Source of the DNA: Candidatus Sumerlaeota bacterium
Lineage (GTDB): Bacteria; Sumerlaeota; Sumerlaeia; MVZB01; JAJFLK01
NCBI GenBank assembly: GCA_021772735.1
Contig: JAJFLK010000113.1
Location: forward strand, 1-6,701
Direction of reading: 5' to 3'
DNA length: 6,701 nucleotides
Below the pieces are notes generated by a model. It was not told the DNA's origin. It did not search any database and saw nothing but the letters and a program-made list of their open reading frames with translations. Both the position numbers and the translations under genes were made by a program. Shown in pieces: positions 6,643 to 6,701 of this stretch (the first letter of the stretch is position 1; every line of letters begins with the position of its first letter).

Positions 6643-6701
6643 ATGCCAGCATCCTCACAGTTCACACGCGATCCAATCGACATTTCAACGGACGACATTC
6701 T
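6643..6701 (+). CDS. Start of an unidentified co-directional gene, cut by the window edge
   Basis: An ATG at 6643 opens a frame with no stop to the end of the window. The 19 complete codons read MPASSQFTRDPIDISTDDI. A weak AAGG (6634-6637) lies five bases upstream, and a GTG directly precedes the ATG as an alternative start. It begins 66 bases after the symporter stop, with no clear terminator between them, so it may belong to the same transcription unit. The visible part is too short to assign a family, and a stop-free run this short can occur by chance. Confidence 0.42.
   Translation, partial: MPASSQFTRDPIDISTDDI

Noticed and set aside
1..6701. CRISPR arrays, tRNA or rRNA genes, phage genes, toxin-antitoxin or defence systems.
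   Set aside because: No regularly spaced direct repeats, RNA gene signatures or matching protein motifs were seen on either strand.

Overview
The window is bacterial, GC-rich DNA with five well-supported genes. A sixth gene probably starts at the right edge. The mix of a soluble hybrid histidine kinase, a double CDGSH protein, a zinc-ribbon rhomboid protease, an ROK sugar kinase and a sodium/solute symporter, plus GTG starts on several genes, fits a free-living heterotroph. A Planctomycetota-like or related candidate-phylum genome is one reasonable guess. No marker gene in the window fixes the taxonomy.

Left part (1-2515): a PAS-PAS-HisKA-HATPase-receiver hybrid kinase reads rightward and may begin upstream of the window. 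A 161-base gap with a probable Rho-independent terminator (2177-2200) follows. Then comes a small tandem-CDGSH iron-sulfur protein with its own good ribosome binding site. Middle (2515-3558): a rhomboid protease on the minus strand converges on the CDGSH gene. Its 20+ kDa cytosolic-type front part carries a Cys4 zinc ribbon.

The 372-base divergent gap (3559-3930) is the most unusual stretch. It holds a 177-bp MITE-like element (body 3732-3908) with 12-bp terminal inverted repeats. TA dinucleotides in CTAG context flank it, as expected for IS630/Tc1-mariner insertions. Inside is a long inverted repeat that folds into an uninterrupted 26-bp stem only when read from the minus strand. The element ends 20 bases before the most likely start of the ROK kinase.

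Right part (3931-6701): the ROK kinase and an SSF-family symporter run in the same direction, 153 bases apart, with several potential hairpins between them. Together they look like a PTS-independent pathway that brings a sugar in with sodium and phosphorylates it. A further co-directional reading frame begins at 6643 and runs off the window. I see no tRNA, rRNA, CRISPR array, prophage or defence system.
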